Source: an uncultured bacterium
GTDB taxonomy: Bacteria; Actinomycetota; Coriobacteriia; Coriobacteriales; Coriobacteriaceae
DNA: 29,638 nucleotides
Direction: 5' to 3'
Assembly: GCA_958349055.1 (NCBI GenBank)
Contig: CATWBO010000030.1
Span: 1-29,638 of the forward strand
The translations under genes and the position numbers were made by a program. Shown in pieces: positions 14,371 through 22,597 of this stretch (the stretch's first letter is position 1; the number at the start of each line of letters is the position of its first letter). The notes under the pieces were generated by a model. That model saw only the letters and a list, made by a program, of their open reading frames with translations, was not told the origin of the DNA and ran no database searches.

Positions 14371-16395
14371 CTACATAAGCTCGCAGACAGCCGCCGCAAA
14401 GGCAACGGGGTCCTCGGGGAGGATACCCTCGACCAGCAGGGCCTGGTCATAGAGCAGACCGGAGTACTGCTTGATCTTGTCGGCGTCACTGGCCTTCTGG
14501 GCAGCGACAAGCTTGTCAAAGACCGGGTGCTTGGCGTTGAGCTCGAGCACGCGCTGGCTCTTAGGCATGCCGTCGGGCGCACCCTCGGGTCCCTTCTGGA
14601 GCACCTTCTCCATCTCGAGCGAAAGCGGGCCCTCGGTGGTGATGCAAGCGGGGGCATCGGTCAGGCGCGCGGAGACGGCAACTTTCTCGACCTTGTCACC
14701 GAGCGCCTCCTTCATAGCGCTAAAGAGGTCCTCGTTTTCCTTGGTGGCGTCCTCGGCCTCCTTCTTCTCGTCCTCGGTCGCCAGATCAAGATCGCCAGTC
14801 GCGACGTTCTTGAGCTCCAGGTGACGATCCTCGACCTCGGGCTCAGCACCGTCGGCAACGGCCTTCTCGGCAGCCTCGCGGGCGGCGTCGTCCTCGTAGA
14901 TTTTAGGCATATCGGCGGCAACGTACTCACGCATAGCCTGGAAGGTGAACTCATCCACGTCCTGCGTCAGAAGCAGCACGTCGTAACCGCGGTCGAGCAC
15001 GCCCTTCACCACGGGCATCTTGGCCAAGCGCTCACGCGAGTCGCCGGCGGCGTAGTAGATGGCCTTCTGGTCCTCGGGCATACCCTTGGCATACTCGGCC
15101 AGGGTAATCATCTTCTGCTCCTTGGCAGACCAGAACAGTAGCAGGTCGGCGAGCTCATCGGCCTTCATGCCATAGCTCGAGTAGATGCCGTACTTAAGGC
15201 CGCGGCCAAAGTTCTCAAAGAACTTCTCGTAGGCCTCGCGGTCGTTGTCACGCATATCCTCAAGGTCGGCGGTGATCTTCTTTTCCACGCGCTTGGCGAT
15301 GGCCTTGAGCTGACGGTTCTGCTGCAGCGTCTCGCGCGAGATGTTGAGCGACACGTCGGCGGAATCCACGACGCCGCGGACAAAGTTGTAGTAGTCGGGC
15401 AGCAGGTCGTCGCACTTCTCCATGATCAGGACGTTGGAGCTGTAAAGCGCCAGGCCCTTCTCGTAGTCCTTGCTGTACAGATCGAACGGGGCGCGGCCCG
15501 GCACAAACAGCAGGGCATCGTACTCGAGCGTACCCTCGGCGTGGAAGCTGATGGTGCGCGCCGGATCGTCAAAGTCGTGGAACGTGGACTTGTAGAACTC
15601 GTCATAGTCCTTCTGCTCAACATCGGAGCTGCGCTTCTTCCAGATCGGCGTCATGGAATTGACGGTCTCGAGCTCCTGGTAGTCCTCGTACTCGGGCTTG
15701 TAATCGTCGCCAGCATCCTCGGGCTTGGGCTTCTGGCGGCTCTTGGACACCATCATCTGGATCGGGTAACGCACATAGTTGCTGTACTGCTGAATCAGGC
15801 TCTTGAGGCCCCACTCGGTCAGGAAACGATCGTAGGTCTCGGCCTCGCCGTCGGCGTCGAGCTTCTCGTTCTCGCGCAGCGTCAGGATGACATCGGTGCC
15901 GTGCTCGGCGCGCTCGCCGTCTTCGATGGTGTAACCCTCAAGACCATCAGACTCCCACACGTGAGCGGTGTCCTCGCCATAGGCGCGGCTGACAACCTTT
16001 ACGTGGCTGGCAACCATAAAGGCAGAGTAGAAGCCCACGCCAAACTGGCCGATGATGTCGACATCGGAGCCCTGTTGCTCGGCGTTCTCGGTCTTAAACT
16101 CCTCGGAGCCGGAATGGGCGATGGTGCCCAGATTGCGCTCGAGCTCCTCGGCGGTCATGCCGATGCCGTTATCCGAAATCGTGATGGTGCGGGCATCCTT
16201 ATCGAAGGAGACGCGAATGGCCAGGTCGCCCTGATCGATCTTGACGCTCGGGTCCTGCAGGCTCTTAAAGTTGAGCTTGTCGACGGCATCGCTCGCGTTG
16301 GAGATAAGCTCGCGCAGGAAGATTTCCTTATTGGTATAGATGGAGTTGATCATGAGGTCGAGCAATTTTTTGCTCTCGGTCTTAAATTGACGCAT
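14371..16395 (-). CDS. htpG: Molecular chaperone HtpG (Hsp90)
   Basis: Cytosolic ATP-dependent homodimeric chaperone, 674 aa. The N-terminal GHKL ATPase domain shows NASDAVDKL (residues about 34-42), DNGIGMT (about 79) and GQFGVGFYSAFMV (about 116), the Hsp90 nucleotide-binding motifs. The middle domain includes the catalytic-loop region LNISRETLQQNRQLKAI. The C-terminal dimerisation domain lacks an MEEVD tail, as expected for bacteria. It is somewhat longer than E. coli HtpG because of an acidic, Glu/Ala/Asp-rich stretch near residues 520-575. The ATG at 16395 has AAAGGA upstream. The leader carries an intrinsic-terminator-like hairpin 31 nt before the ATG (16426-16450). I see no CIRCE or HAIR operator. 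Confidence 0.96.
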   Translation of the reverse strand: MRQFKTESKKLLDLMINSIYTNKEIFLRELISNASDAVDKLNFKSLQDPSVKIDQGDLAIRVSFDKDARTITISDNGIGMTAEELERNLGTIAHSGSEEFKTENAEQQGSDVDIIGQFGVGFYSAFMVASHVKVVSRAYGEDTAHVWESDGLEGYTIEDGERAEHGTDVILTLRENEKLDADGEAETYDRFLTEWGLKSLIQQYSNYVRYPIQMMVSKSRQKPKPEDAGDDYKPEYEDYQELETVNSMTPIWKKRSSDVEQKDYDEFYKSTFHDFDDPARTISFHAEGTLEYDALLFVPGRAPFDLYSKDYEKGLALYSSNVLIMEKCDDLLPDYYNFVRGVVDSADVSLNISRETLQQNRQLKAIAKRVEKKITADLEDMRDNDREAYEKFFENFGRGLKYGIYSSYGMKADELADLLLFWSAKEQKMITLAEYAKGMPEDQKAIYYAAGDSRERLAKMPVVKGVLDRGYDVLLLTQDVDEFTFQAMREYVAADMPKIYEDDAAREAAEKAVADGAEPEVEDRHLELKNVATGDLDLATEDEKKEAEDATKENEDLFSAMKEALGDKVEKVAVSARLTDAPACITTEGPLSLEMEKVLQKGPEGAPDGMPKSQRVLELNAKHPVFDKLVAAQKASDADKIKQYSGLLYDQALLVEGILPEDPVAFAAAVCELM

Positions 16396-16425
16396 GTGCA
16401 GTCCTTTCGCGCTACCCCCGTCCGC

Positions 16426-16450
16426 AAAAACGGCCCGGTTGCCCGAGCCG
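16426..16450 (-). terminator. Terminator-like hairpin in htpG leader
   Basis: On the minus strand CGGCTCGG-GCAA-CCGGGCCG (8 bp with one G-U) is followed at once by TTTTTG. It ends only 31 bp before the htpG ATG. A possible -10 (TATAAA, about 16480) lies upstream of it. It could be an attenuator in the htpG leader, or a terminator for the GNAT gene transcript. Confidence 0.55.
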
Positions 16451-16566
16451 CATCGCAGACCTGCTATGTTCAGACTTAGATTTTATAACCCATTAGCGCG
16501 CATATATACATACGGAATCGAAAAACTGTATGTCAGAGCGCTCCGATGCGCCAATTGCCAAGGAGT

Positions 16567-16604
16567 GTCCCCGACTGCCGGCAGAAAAGGAACGTCCCTA
16601 TCTG
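16567..16604. repeat. GGGAC-type repeat fragment overlapping the GNAT gene end
   Basis: GTGTCCCCGACTGCC followed by GGCAGAAAAGGAACGTCCC and CTGCC: interrupted inverted repeats (CTGCC/GGCAG) carrying the same GGGACGTTC core as the palindrome at 14064-14117. The repeat runs into the 3' end of the GNAT gene and supplies its last codons and stop. Confidence 0.45.
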
Positions 16605-17098
16605 CCATCTACGCGCTTGGCCATCCAAACATGGGGCTGGCCCTCGTCTTCGTAGTCCACCGGGGCAATCTGCGTGTAACCCGCCTTGGCATAGAGTGGT
16701 AGCACGTATTCCTGCGCGTGCAGCTTAATGAGCTTGGCGCCGGCATCACGCGCGCACGTATCACTGGCCTCGACAATCTTGCTCGCCAAACCGCGACGGC
16801 GCATGCTCGGCAGCACGGCCACGCGCCCCATAATGTAGGTCTCCCCCGCCGCGACGCCTTCGTCCAAGTCGCACGCCGGCGACACCGGAGCCTCTGCGTC
16901 AGCCGCGCGCTCAAGCTCTTCGGGAAACACGCGCGAGCAACCGGCAAGCTCGCCGTCTACATAGAGCGTCACATGAATGCAGTTCGGATCCTCGTCGATA
17001 GCGTCAAACTCGCTCTCGTAGCCCTGCTCGTCCATAAAAACGACGCGGCGCACCAACGCCGCGTCATCAAAGCATCCCGTCTTAAGTTGGATATCCAT
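16598..17098 (-). CDS. GNAT-family N-acetyltransferase
   Basis: Predicted acetyl-CoA-dependent acyltransferase of 166 aa, probably cytosolic, acceptor unknown. The acetyl-CoA-binding motif A is visible as GRVAVLPSMRRRGLASKIVEAS (quoted here in part: VLPSMRRRGLASKI, R-x-x-G-L-A type). It is preceded by the beta-strand VTLYVDGELAGCSRVF and followed by AQEYVLPLYAKAGYTQIA, the usual motif B with the conserved Tyr and the LY-x-x-x-GY-like element. An upstream in-frame ATG adds MNERAA, but GAGAGGG lies five bases before the ATG at 17098, which is preferred. The last residues (VDGR) and the stop fall inside a dispersed repeat fragment, so the original C-terminus may have been replaced. It lies 37 bp after the phosphatase gene, possibly in the same transcript. 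Confidence 0.82.
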   Translation of the reverse strand: MDIQLKTGCFDDAALVRRVVFMDEQGYESEFDAIDEDPNCIHVTLYVDGELAGCSRVFPEELERAADAEAPVSPACDLDEGVAAGETYIMGRVAVLPSMRRRGLASKIVEASDTCARDAGAKLIKLHAQEYVLPLYAKAGYTQIAPVDYEDEGQPHVWMAKRVDGR

Positions 17099-17137
17099 GG
17101 CTGCCCTCTCATTCAATGCGAACGTTAGGGACAGATT

Positions 17138-17788
17138 TTAGCGAAAATGAGCTCCGCGCACGCTAAACTTCGCGCGAGCCTTCGCCAGGCAGTCGTAATG
17201 ACCCACGTTATGGGCATCGCTCGCGATGAAGCTGTACAGGTTCTGATCGAACAGGCGCTGCGCCGGCTTTTTCTCGCGACCAAAGCGACCGCCGGCAATA
17301 AAGTCCGCCGAAGCCTGCAGCTTGCAGCCCATATCGACCAGGCGCTCCGCCACGCTTACATCCTTTTGAACCGCACGATAGCGCTCAGGATGAGCGATGA
17401 TCACCTGGTAGCCACGGCACTGCAAATCGTAAATCGTGTTCTCGTACTCTCTAAACGCATACGCATCGGCATGCGTCGAAAGCTCGAGCAGAAACTCGTT
17501 GGTCCCATCGAAATGCAGGTGCTCCGCGGCATCGATACCAAGCTCAACGAGCTTTCGATGATTGACCTCGAAGCCCATCTGGAGCGGAAAACCGTCAGCG
17601 TTATCGCGCAGCAACTCAAAGGCATCCCACATCTTGTCGTAATCAAAATAGGGATCACGGCAGTGAGGAGTGCAAACGATTCTGGTTACACCGGCCCGCT
17701 TGGCAGCCTCGAGCATCGCCAAGCTCTCTTCGAGATCGGCGGCGCCGTCGTCTACACCCGGCAAGATATGGCAATGAATGTCACGCAT
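17138..17788 (-). CDS. PHP-type protein-tyrosine phosphatase (CpsB/YwqE family)
   Basis: Metal-dependent phosphatase of 216 aa that removes phosphate from the partner tyrosine kinase in capsule or exopolysaccharide systems. PHP-domain metal ligands are visible: the N-terminal DIHCHILPGVDDG, CTPHCRDP near residue 40, the ligand Glu in GFEVN near 73, AHPERY near 134, and ASDAHN near 193. Length is slightly below the usual 240-255 aa. It begins 17 bp after the kinase gene's stop, with GAGG upstream, and is clearly in the same operon. Known relatives oppose autokinase phosphorylation and so tune polymer length and amount. The stop codon lies next to a GGGACAG repeat-like sequence (17128-17135), and the C-terminus (GAHFR) may be altered. 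Confidence 0.9.
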   Translation of the reverse strand: MRDIHCHILPGVDDGAADLEESLAMLEAAKRAGVTRIVCTPHCRDPYFDYDKMWDAFELLRDNADGFPLQMGFEVNHRKLVELGIDAAEHLHFDGTNEFLLELSTHADAYAFREYENTIYDLQCRGYQVIIAHPERYRAVQKDVSVAERLVDMGCKLQASADFIAGGRFGREKKPAQRLFDQNLYSFIASDAHNVGHYDCLAKARAKFSVRGAHFR

Positions 17789-17805
17789 AGGTCGGCCTCA
17801 ATCAA

Positions 17806-18543
17806 CTAAACGTTTGCTCGGTTGGTGAAGATGCCCTTTTTGGAAGTGCCCTGATCGTCGGAGCCCTTCTTAACCTTCTTACCGTCCTTGGTGTAGTAAG
17901 AATAGTAGTACTCGCTGGTCTCGGTCTCGCAGTAGTTCATAACGGTACCGATGAGCTTGACCTTCTCGGACTTCTTAAGCTGACCGATGGCGTTGAGCGC
18001 CTCTTCGCGCTTGGTAAAGTCCTCGCGCACCACGAACAGCGTGCCGTCGGTCAGGCTGGCAATCTCGGCAGCATCGATGAAGGTGCCGACCGGAGGAGCA
18101 TCGAAGATGACGTACTGGAACTTGGCGGACAGTGCCTTTACCAGCTTGGCAAAGCGGTGAGAGACGATGATGTCGGCAGGATTGGGAATGTGCGGCTCGG
18201 CATCGAGGAAGTAGAAGTTCTTCTGACCCGTCTCGACAATTGCCTGGTCAATGGAAATCTGCTCGGAAAGGACCGCATAGAGTCCGCCACGCGAACGAAC
18301 GCCAAGCATATCGGAAAGGGACCTGCGGCGCATATCGGCCTCGACCAGGAGCACGGACTTGCCGCTCGTGGCGATTGCCTGAGCAAGATTAATGGAAACC
18401 GTAGACTTGCCCTCGTTGGGAATCGAGGAGGTAACGGTGATGGTGCGAATGGGGTCGTCCACGCTCGCAAAGCGGATGTTGGCCAGAAGGGTCTTGGCGG
18501 CATTCTGCACAACGAGCTTATCGGTGTTCTTTGCCTTAGCCAT
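17806..18543 (-). CDS. BY-family tyrosine kinase (CpsD/EpsB-like)
   Basis: Bacterial tyrosine autokinase of 245 aa that works with a Wzz-type membrane activator. P-loop motifs: Walker A SSIPNEGKSTVSINLAQAIA (residues about 39-58), Walker A' SVLLVEADMRRR (63-74), and Walker B YVIFDAPPVGTFIDAAE (144-160). The Walker A glycine before EGKST is Asn here, and the A' motif has VEAD where LIDAD is typical. The C-terminal tyrosine cluster, the autophosphorylation site, is YYYSYY at about 212-217, followed by a Lys-rich tail. The separate-kinase format (no fused membrane part) is the Firmicutes/Actinobacteria arrangement, with the activator encoded just upstream (2-bp gap). Other end: phosphatase 17 bp downstream. 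Confidence 0.93.
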   Translation of the reverse strand: MAKAKNTDKLVVQNAAKTLLANIRFASVDDPIRTITVTSSIPNEGKSTVSINLAQAIATSGKSVLLVEADMRRRSLSDMLGVRSRGGLYAVLSEQISIDQAIVETGQKNFYFLDAEPHIPNPADIIVSHRFAKLVKALSAKFQYVIFDAPPVGTFIDAAEIASLTDGTLFVVREDFTKREEALNAIGQLKKSEKVKLIGTVMNYCETETSEYYYSYYTKDGKKVKKGSDDQGTSKKGIFTNRANV

Positions 18544-18545
18544 GC

Positions 18546-19202
18546 CTATTTACCACCTTTCATAGCCGGAATTCGGCCAACAACGGGAATACCCAGGAGC
18601 TCTTCTGCCTCTTCGGCACCGCGGATGCGGGTATTGAGCATGTCTGCCAAAACGACATAGGCAACTGCGATAAAGATACCGGCGAGGAACGCGACGGCAA
18701 TATACAGCGTGCGCTTGGGGCCGCTGGGGGCTTCGGGGGTCTTAGCCTCGTCGATAACGTTGATGCTCTGGGCAGCGCCGACGTTCTGAGCGACCGTACT
18801 CACCGAGCTGGCAATGGCCTTTGCGACCTCAGCCGTCTCCTTGGCATCGGTGCCGGTAACCGAAAGCGTAATGACACGCGTGGTGGTCTCGGAGGAAACA
18901 GACACCTTGTAGTCATCCAGATCGGTGAGGCCCAGTTCTTTGGCGGCGCCGCTCTTAACGCTATCGCTATCCAGCAGCGTGGCGATATCGTTGGAAAGCA
19001 TCTGGCTCGCCGAGAGATCGTTGTAGCTCATCTGACCGCTATCGTCGGTCTTGGCGAGAATGTACATGCTCGTCGTCGCGGTATAGGTGTTGTCCATCGC
19101 AACGAAGGACACGATGCCCATGGCGATCGCGCAGACCACCGGAAGGGTGATGACCAGCTTGAGGTGCTTCTTCAGCAGCTGGAACAGTTCGAGAAGGGTC
19201 AT
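18546..19202 (-). CDS. Wzz/CpsC-like chain-length determinant, kinase activator
   Basis: Membrane protein of 218 aa with the Wzz layout. It has a short cytoplasmic N-terminus (LELFQLLKKHLKLV), helix 1 at about 17-37, an extracytoplasmic domain with the typical ATTSMYILAKTDD and DLSASQMLSNDIATLLDS, a Pro-rich stretch before helix 2 (PEAPSGPKRTLYIAV), helix 2 at about 168-188, and a cytoplasmic tail ending in LLGIPVVGRIPAMKGGK. Relatives set polysaccharide chain length and switch on the cognate BY-kinase through this tail. First gene of the three-gene module (activator, kinase, phosphatase). AAAGG lies upstream of the ATG. A 195-bp gap separates it from the sensor kinase gene, with a possible promoter inside it. 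Confidence 0.92.
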   Translation of the reverse strand: MTLLELFQLLKKHLKLVITLPVVCAIAMGIVSFVAMDNTYTATTSMYILAKTDDSGQMSYNDLSASQMLSNDIATLLDSDSVKSGAAKELGLTDLDDYKVSVSSETTTRVITLSVTGTDAKETAEVAKAIASSVSTVAQNVGAAQSINVIDEAKTPEAPSGPKRTLYIAVAFLAGIFIAVAYVVLADMLNTRIRGAEEAEELLGIPVVGRIPAMKGGK

Positions 19203-19343
19203 GCAGCTTGCCTTTCATTTCCCCAGTTCGGATTGACAAAACTGTCCGTATGTTATCGCATCTTTTTACCGAGACCAAACTCTATACATAAGAAACAGGC
19301 TCTCCTGTAAAAATGTCGGAAGCAATCGTAAAATTGCACAACA

Positions 19344-19372
19344 ACGCCGCACCCGAAAGTCAAATGCGGCGT
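19344..19372 (-). terminator. Hairpin after the PhoR-like gene
   Basis: ACGCCGCA (19344-19351) and TGCGGCGT (19365-19372) form an 8-bp stem with a 13-nt loop, followed on the minus strand by TGTTGTGC. It lies 26 bp after the stop codon and is a weak intrinsic terminator at best. Confidence 0.5.
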
Positions 19373-19397
19373 CTACATCAATATCTATGTTGTATCG

Positions 19398-20822
19398 CTA
19401 TGCGAATGGCTCGTCCTGCTGTATGGGAAACGTCACCGTAATGGTGGTTCCCACGCCCAACTCGCTCGACAGGTCGAGCGTGGCGTGATGATACAGGGCC
19501 GCATGCTTGACAATGGCAAGCCCCAGGCCGGTTCCGCCGCGTGCCTTGGACCTACTCTTGTCCACGCGATAGAACCGCTCAAATACCTTGCCCTGTTCTT
19601 CAGGCGCGATACCGATTCCCGTGTCGGCGACAGCGAGGAACGGATGGCCTTCGTCGTTGGTGCCGCACTGCAACGTAACCGTACCGCCGGGTCGATTGTA
19701 GCGGATGGCGTTGCTTGCCAGATTATAGATGAGCTCGTCGACCAAGCGCGACACGCCTTCGATGACCACAGGCTTGGTCTCATGACTTATCGTCACATTC
19801 GCCTGACGGGCAACCTGTTCAAGACGCTGCTCAACCGCATAGATGGCACGAGAGAGCTCAATAGGCTCCGTGGACCCAATGGGCACCGCCTCGCCCTCAG
19901 TCGCACGCTCGGCCTCGTCCAAGTTAGACAGCGTAAGGATGTCGTTGACAAGCGCTGCCAAGCGGCCCGCCTCACGATAGATGCGACCGCCAAAGTTGCG
20001 CAGGTCGTCCTCGCCCTCGACCATGCCATTCGCGATGAGCTCGGCATAGCCCGAAATCGCCGTAAGCGGCGTCTTGAGCTCATGGGTGATATTCGCCGTG
20101 AACTCGCGGCGCATACGGTCGTTGTCCGCTAGCACCGCCATTTGGCGTTTGAGTTCCTGGCGCTGCGACTCGATACGCTCAAGCATGGGGACCATCTCGG
20201 CATAGGCGTGCTCATAGCTACGGCGTGGGTGATCCAAATCCACCTCTTGCAACGGCGCGATGATGGCACGGGACTCACGGCGCGCCATAAAAAACGAGAG
20301 TACTGCACCCGCTGCTGCGATAAGCAGCATCGGCGCCAGCATCGACAGCAAAATCGCCGCAACGCCAGGCTGGGCCTGCGCCAAGCGAACGACCTGGCCG
20401 TTATCAAGGGTGACGGCGCGATACAGCATAATCTCGTCGAGTGTAGAGCTTGCGCGCTCCGCGGAACCCGAACCACTCTCAAAGGCCTCGATGACCTCGG
20501 GGCGATCGCCATGGTTGGGCAGTGTGGAAGGCGACGCCTCGTTGTCGTAGGCAACAGATCCGTCCTTATTGATCAGCGTGATACGAAGATCCTCGCGATC
20601 GAGGCTTCGCAAGAACGGAATGGGCTCCTGCTGCTCGTCAAGGGCGGCAGCAATGAGCTCGGTTTCCTGCGCCAGATTGGCACTCGTGGCATCCGCCAAA
20701 GTGTTTTGCACAAAGAACGCACCCAGCACCGTAAACGCCACGATAACTGCCATGGCGCAGACAAAGATCGTCACAAAAACGCGGTGCGACAGCGTATGTT
20801 TTCCCTGGGGGGCGAAGACCAC
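19398..20822 (-). CDS. PhoR-like sensor histidine kinase
   Basis: Membrane sensor kinase of 474 aa. Helix 1 lies at about 15-38, an extracytoplasmic domain at about 40-155, helix 2 at about 156-179, then a linker and HisKA domain with EFTANITHELKTPLTAISGYAE (phospho-accepting His at about 247). The ATPase domain has an N-box LIYNLASNAIRYN, G1 ADTGIGIAPEEQGKVFERFY, and G2 GGTGLGLAIVKHA, all intact. The ANITHELKTPL form is typical of PhoR and VicK-type kinases. The start is GTG at 20822, with GGAGG eight bases upstream inside the end of the response-regulator gene (3-bp gap), so translation is coupled. With pstB upstream in the same direction, phosphate limitation is the most likely signal, by context only. 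Confidence 0.9.
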   Translation of the reverse strand: MVFAPQGKHTLSHRVFVTIFVCAMAVIVAFTVLGAFFVQNTLADATSANLAQETELIAAALDEQQEPIPFLRSLDREDLRITLINKDGSVAYDNEASPSTLPNHGDRPEVIEAFESGSGSAERASSTLDEIMLYRAVTLDNGQVVRLAQAQPGVAAILLSMLAPMLLIAAAGAVLSFFMARRESRAIIAPLQEVDLDHPRRSYEHAYAEMVPMLERIESQRQELKRQMAVLADNDRMRREFTANITHELKTPLTAISGYAELIANGMVEGEDDLRNFGGRIYREAGRLAALVNDILTLSNLDEAERATEGEAVPIGSTEPIELSRAIYAVEQRLEQVARQANVTISHETKPVVIEGVSRLVDELIYNLASNAIRYNRPGGTVTLQCGTNDEGHPFLAVADTGIGIAPEEQGKVFERFYRVDKSRSKARGGTGLGLAIVKHAALYHHATLDLSSELGVGTTITVTFPIQQDEPFA

Positions 20823-20825
20823 GGG

Positions 20826-21554
20826 TTACTCCTCCGATGCGGTGGCCGCGGTGTCGTCGCCTTCGGCACCATCACCGGCAGAAGGCTCGGCCAAGCGGTA
20901 GCCCACGCCGCGCACGGTCTCGATGGCGCTGGCATGCTCGCCCAGTTTTTGGCGAAGCGTCTGCACGTGCACGTCGACGGTGCGCGAACCGCCGTCGAAG
21001 TCCCAGCCCCACACGCTCTGCAGCAACGACTCGCGGGTAAAGACCACGCCGGGCTTGCGCATGAGGTACTCGAGCAGGTCGAACTCGCGCAGGGTGAGCT
21101 TAAGCGGCTCGCCGGCCACGGTCACCTCGCGATGGCTGGGCGAAAGCACGATGTCGCCCACGCTGAGCACATCGCTCGCTTGCTTGACCATGCCGCCGCG
21201 ACGCAGCAGTGCGCGGCAGCGGCTCGCAAGCTCCATGAGCGAAAACGGCTTAGTCAGGTAATCGTCGGCACCGCCATCGAGCGCCATCACCTTGTCGAGT
21301 TCGGTGTCCTTGGCGGTAAGCATCATGATGGGCACCGTCGCCGTCAGGCGATCGGCACGCAGGCGACGCATAATCGCCAAGCCATCGGTGTCGGGCAGCA
21401 TGATATCGAGCAGCACAGCATCGGGCACCCGTCGCGCCACGGCAGCTTTAAACTCACCATCGCACGAAAAGCCCTCGGCCTCGATTCCCTGCTTGCGCAG
21501 CGCGTAGACTGTCAAATCCCTGATGTTGTCATCGTCCTCGACGTAATAGATCAT
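20826..21554 (-). CDS. PhoB/OmpR-family response regulator
   Basis: Cytosolic DNA-binding regulator of 242 aa. The receiver domain has the acidic EDDD pocket at the N-terminus, the phospho-accepting Asp at about 50 in LLDIMLPDTDG, Thr in MLTAKD and Lys in LTKPF. The winged-helix domain from about residue 130 has LREFDLLEYLMRKPGVVFTRE, SRTVDVHVQTLRQKLG and TVRGVGYRL, all OmpR/PhoB-type. A 20-residue Ala/Gly/acidic tail follows. AAGGGG lies upstream of the ATG. It is 64 bp after pstB and 3 bp before its kinase. Together with pstB this suggests a Pho regulon controller, but no Pho box could be recognised in the short gaps. Confidence 0.92.
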   Translation of the reverse strand: MIYYVEDDDNIRDLTVYALRKQGIEAEGFSCDGEFKAAVARRVPDAVLLDIMLPDTDGLAIMRRLRADRLTATVPIMMLTAKDTELDKVMALDGGADDYLTKPFSLMELASRCRALLRRGGMVKQASDVLSVGDIVLSPSHREVTVAGEPLKLTLREFDLLEYLMRKPGVVFTRESLLQSVWGWDFDGGSRTVDVHVQTLRQKLGEHASAIETVRGVGYRLAEPSAGDGAEGDDTAATASEE

Positions 21555-21618
21555 GTTGAACCCCTTTGCGGCCGATATGACCGCATCTTAACCCTAAAGG
21601 CACCTGTAAAAGACAGCG

Positions 21619-22494
21619 TCAGCCAAAACGCCCCGTCAAATAATCCGCGGTGCGCGGATCGGACGGATTCTTGAAGAGTTGCGCGGTGGGCGCGTGCTCC
21701 ACCAGCTCACCCAGCAAAAAGAACGCAACCGAATCGGAAATACGCGCGGCCTGCTGCATGTTGTGCGTCACGACCACCAGCGTGCAGGTCTCCTTGAGCT
21801 CGCAGGCCAGCTGCTCCACCACCAACGTCGACACAGGGTCGAGTGCCGAGGTCGGCTCGTCCATCAGCAGAATGTCGGGCTGCACGGCAAGTGCGCGGGC
21901 GATGCACAGGCGTTGCTGCTGACCGCCCGAAAGACCCAGGCCCGACTCCTTGAGCTTGTCCTTGACCTCATCCCATAGCGCAGCGCGACGAAGGGAGTCC
22001 TCGACCAGCTCATCGAGCACGGCGCGGTCGCGCACACCCATACCGCGAGGACCGTAGGCGACGTTGTCGTAGATGCTCATGGGAAACGGGTTGGGGCGCT
22101 GGAACACCATGCCCACGCGCTGGCGCAAACGGCAGATGTCGTAATCGCCCAGGATATCTTGACCATCGAGCGCAATCTTGCCCTCGATGCGGCAATCCTT
22201 GATGCCGTCGTTCATGCGGTTAAAGCAGCGCAGCAACGTAGACTTTCCGCAGCCCGAAGGCCCGATGAACGAGGTGATCTGCTTGTCGCGGATCTTGATA
22301 TTCACGTCCTTGAGCGCATGGTGGTCGCCATAGAACAGGTCGAGGCCCTCGACGTCGATGCGCGTCGGCGAGGCGGCAAGATCCTCTGCCGTGGGGCTAG
22401 TCGCATCCCCAACCTCGCGCTCATGCGCGGCCTCGGCCTGCGCTTCCATGAGTTCTTCAAGCTCCGTGGGCTCCACAGCCGCAGCAGCCGTCAT
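21619..22494 (-). CDS. pstB: Phosphate ABC transporter ATP-binding protein PstB
   Basis: Peripheral ATPase of the high-affinity phosphate importer, 291 aa. Walker A GPSGCGKST (about 78-86), the PstB-typical LLRCFNRMND right after it, Q-loop GMVFQRPNPFPMSIYDNVAYG, signature LSGGQQQRLCIARALA, and Walker B ILLMDEPTSALDP with H-loop VVTHNMQQAARISD make the subfamily call firm. A 45-residue acidic, Ala/Glu-rich N-terminal extension precedes the ATPase fold. An ATG at 22509 is in frame, but its first codons are themselves the ribosome binding site (GGAGGTG), so the ATG at 22494 is preferred. The pstS, pstC, pstA and phoU genes are not next to it. Upstream lies an unrelated sensor kinase gene. Confidence 0.95.
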   Translation of the reverse strand: MTAAAAVEPTELEELMEAQAEAAHEREVGDATSPTAEDLAASPTRIDVEGLDLFYGDHHALKDVNIKIRDKQITSFIGPSGCGKSTLLRCFNRMNDGIKDCRIEGKIALDGQDILGDYDICRLRQRVGMVFQRPNPFPMSIYDNVAYGPRGMGVRDRAVLDELVEDSLRRAALWDEVKDKLKESGLGLSGGQQQRLCIARALAVQPDILLMDEPTSALDPVSTLVVEQLACELKETCTLVVVTHNMQQAARISDSVAFFLLGELVEHAPTAQLFKNPSDPRTADYLTGRFG

Positions 22495-22597
22495 ACCGCA
22501 CACCTCCATATCGATATCAATTCAGCAGTATCGATAGTAGGAATCGCGACTCATACGCACGTGAGCACATTGTCAAGTGTTTGTAAGGGCACGCTGG

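Noticed and set aside
16396..16597. CIRCE or HAIR heat-shock operator upstream of htpG
   Set aside because: No TTAGCACTC-N9-GAGTGCTAA or CTTGAGT-N7-ACTCAAG-like sequence is present. ACATAC/GTATGT is a short, unrelated inverted repeat.
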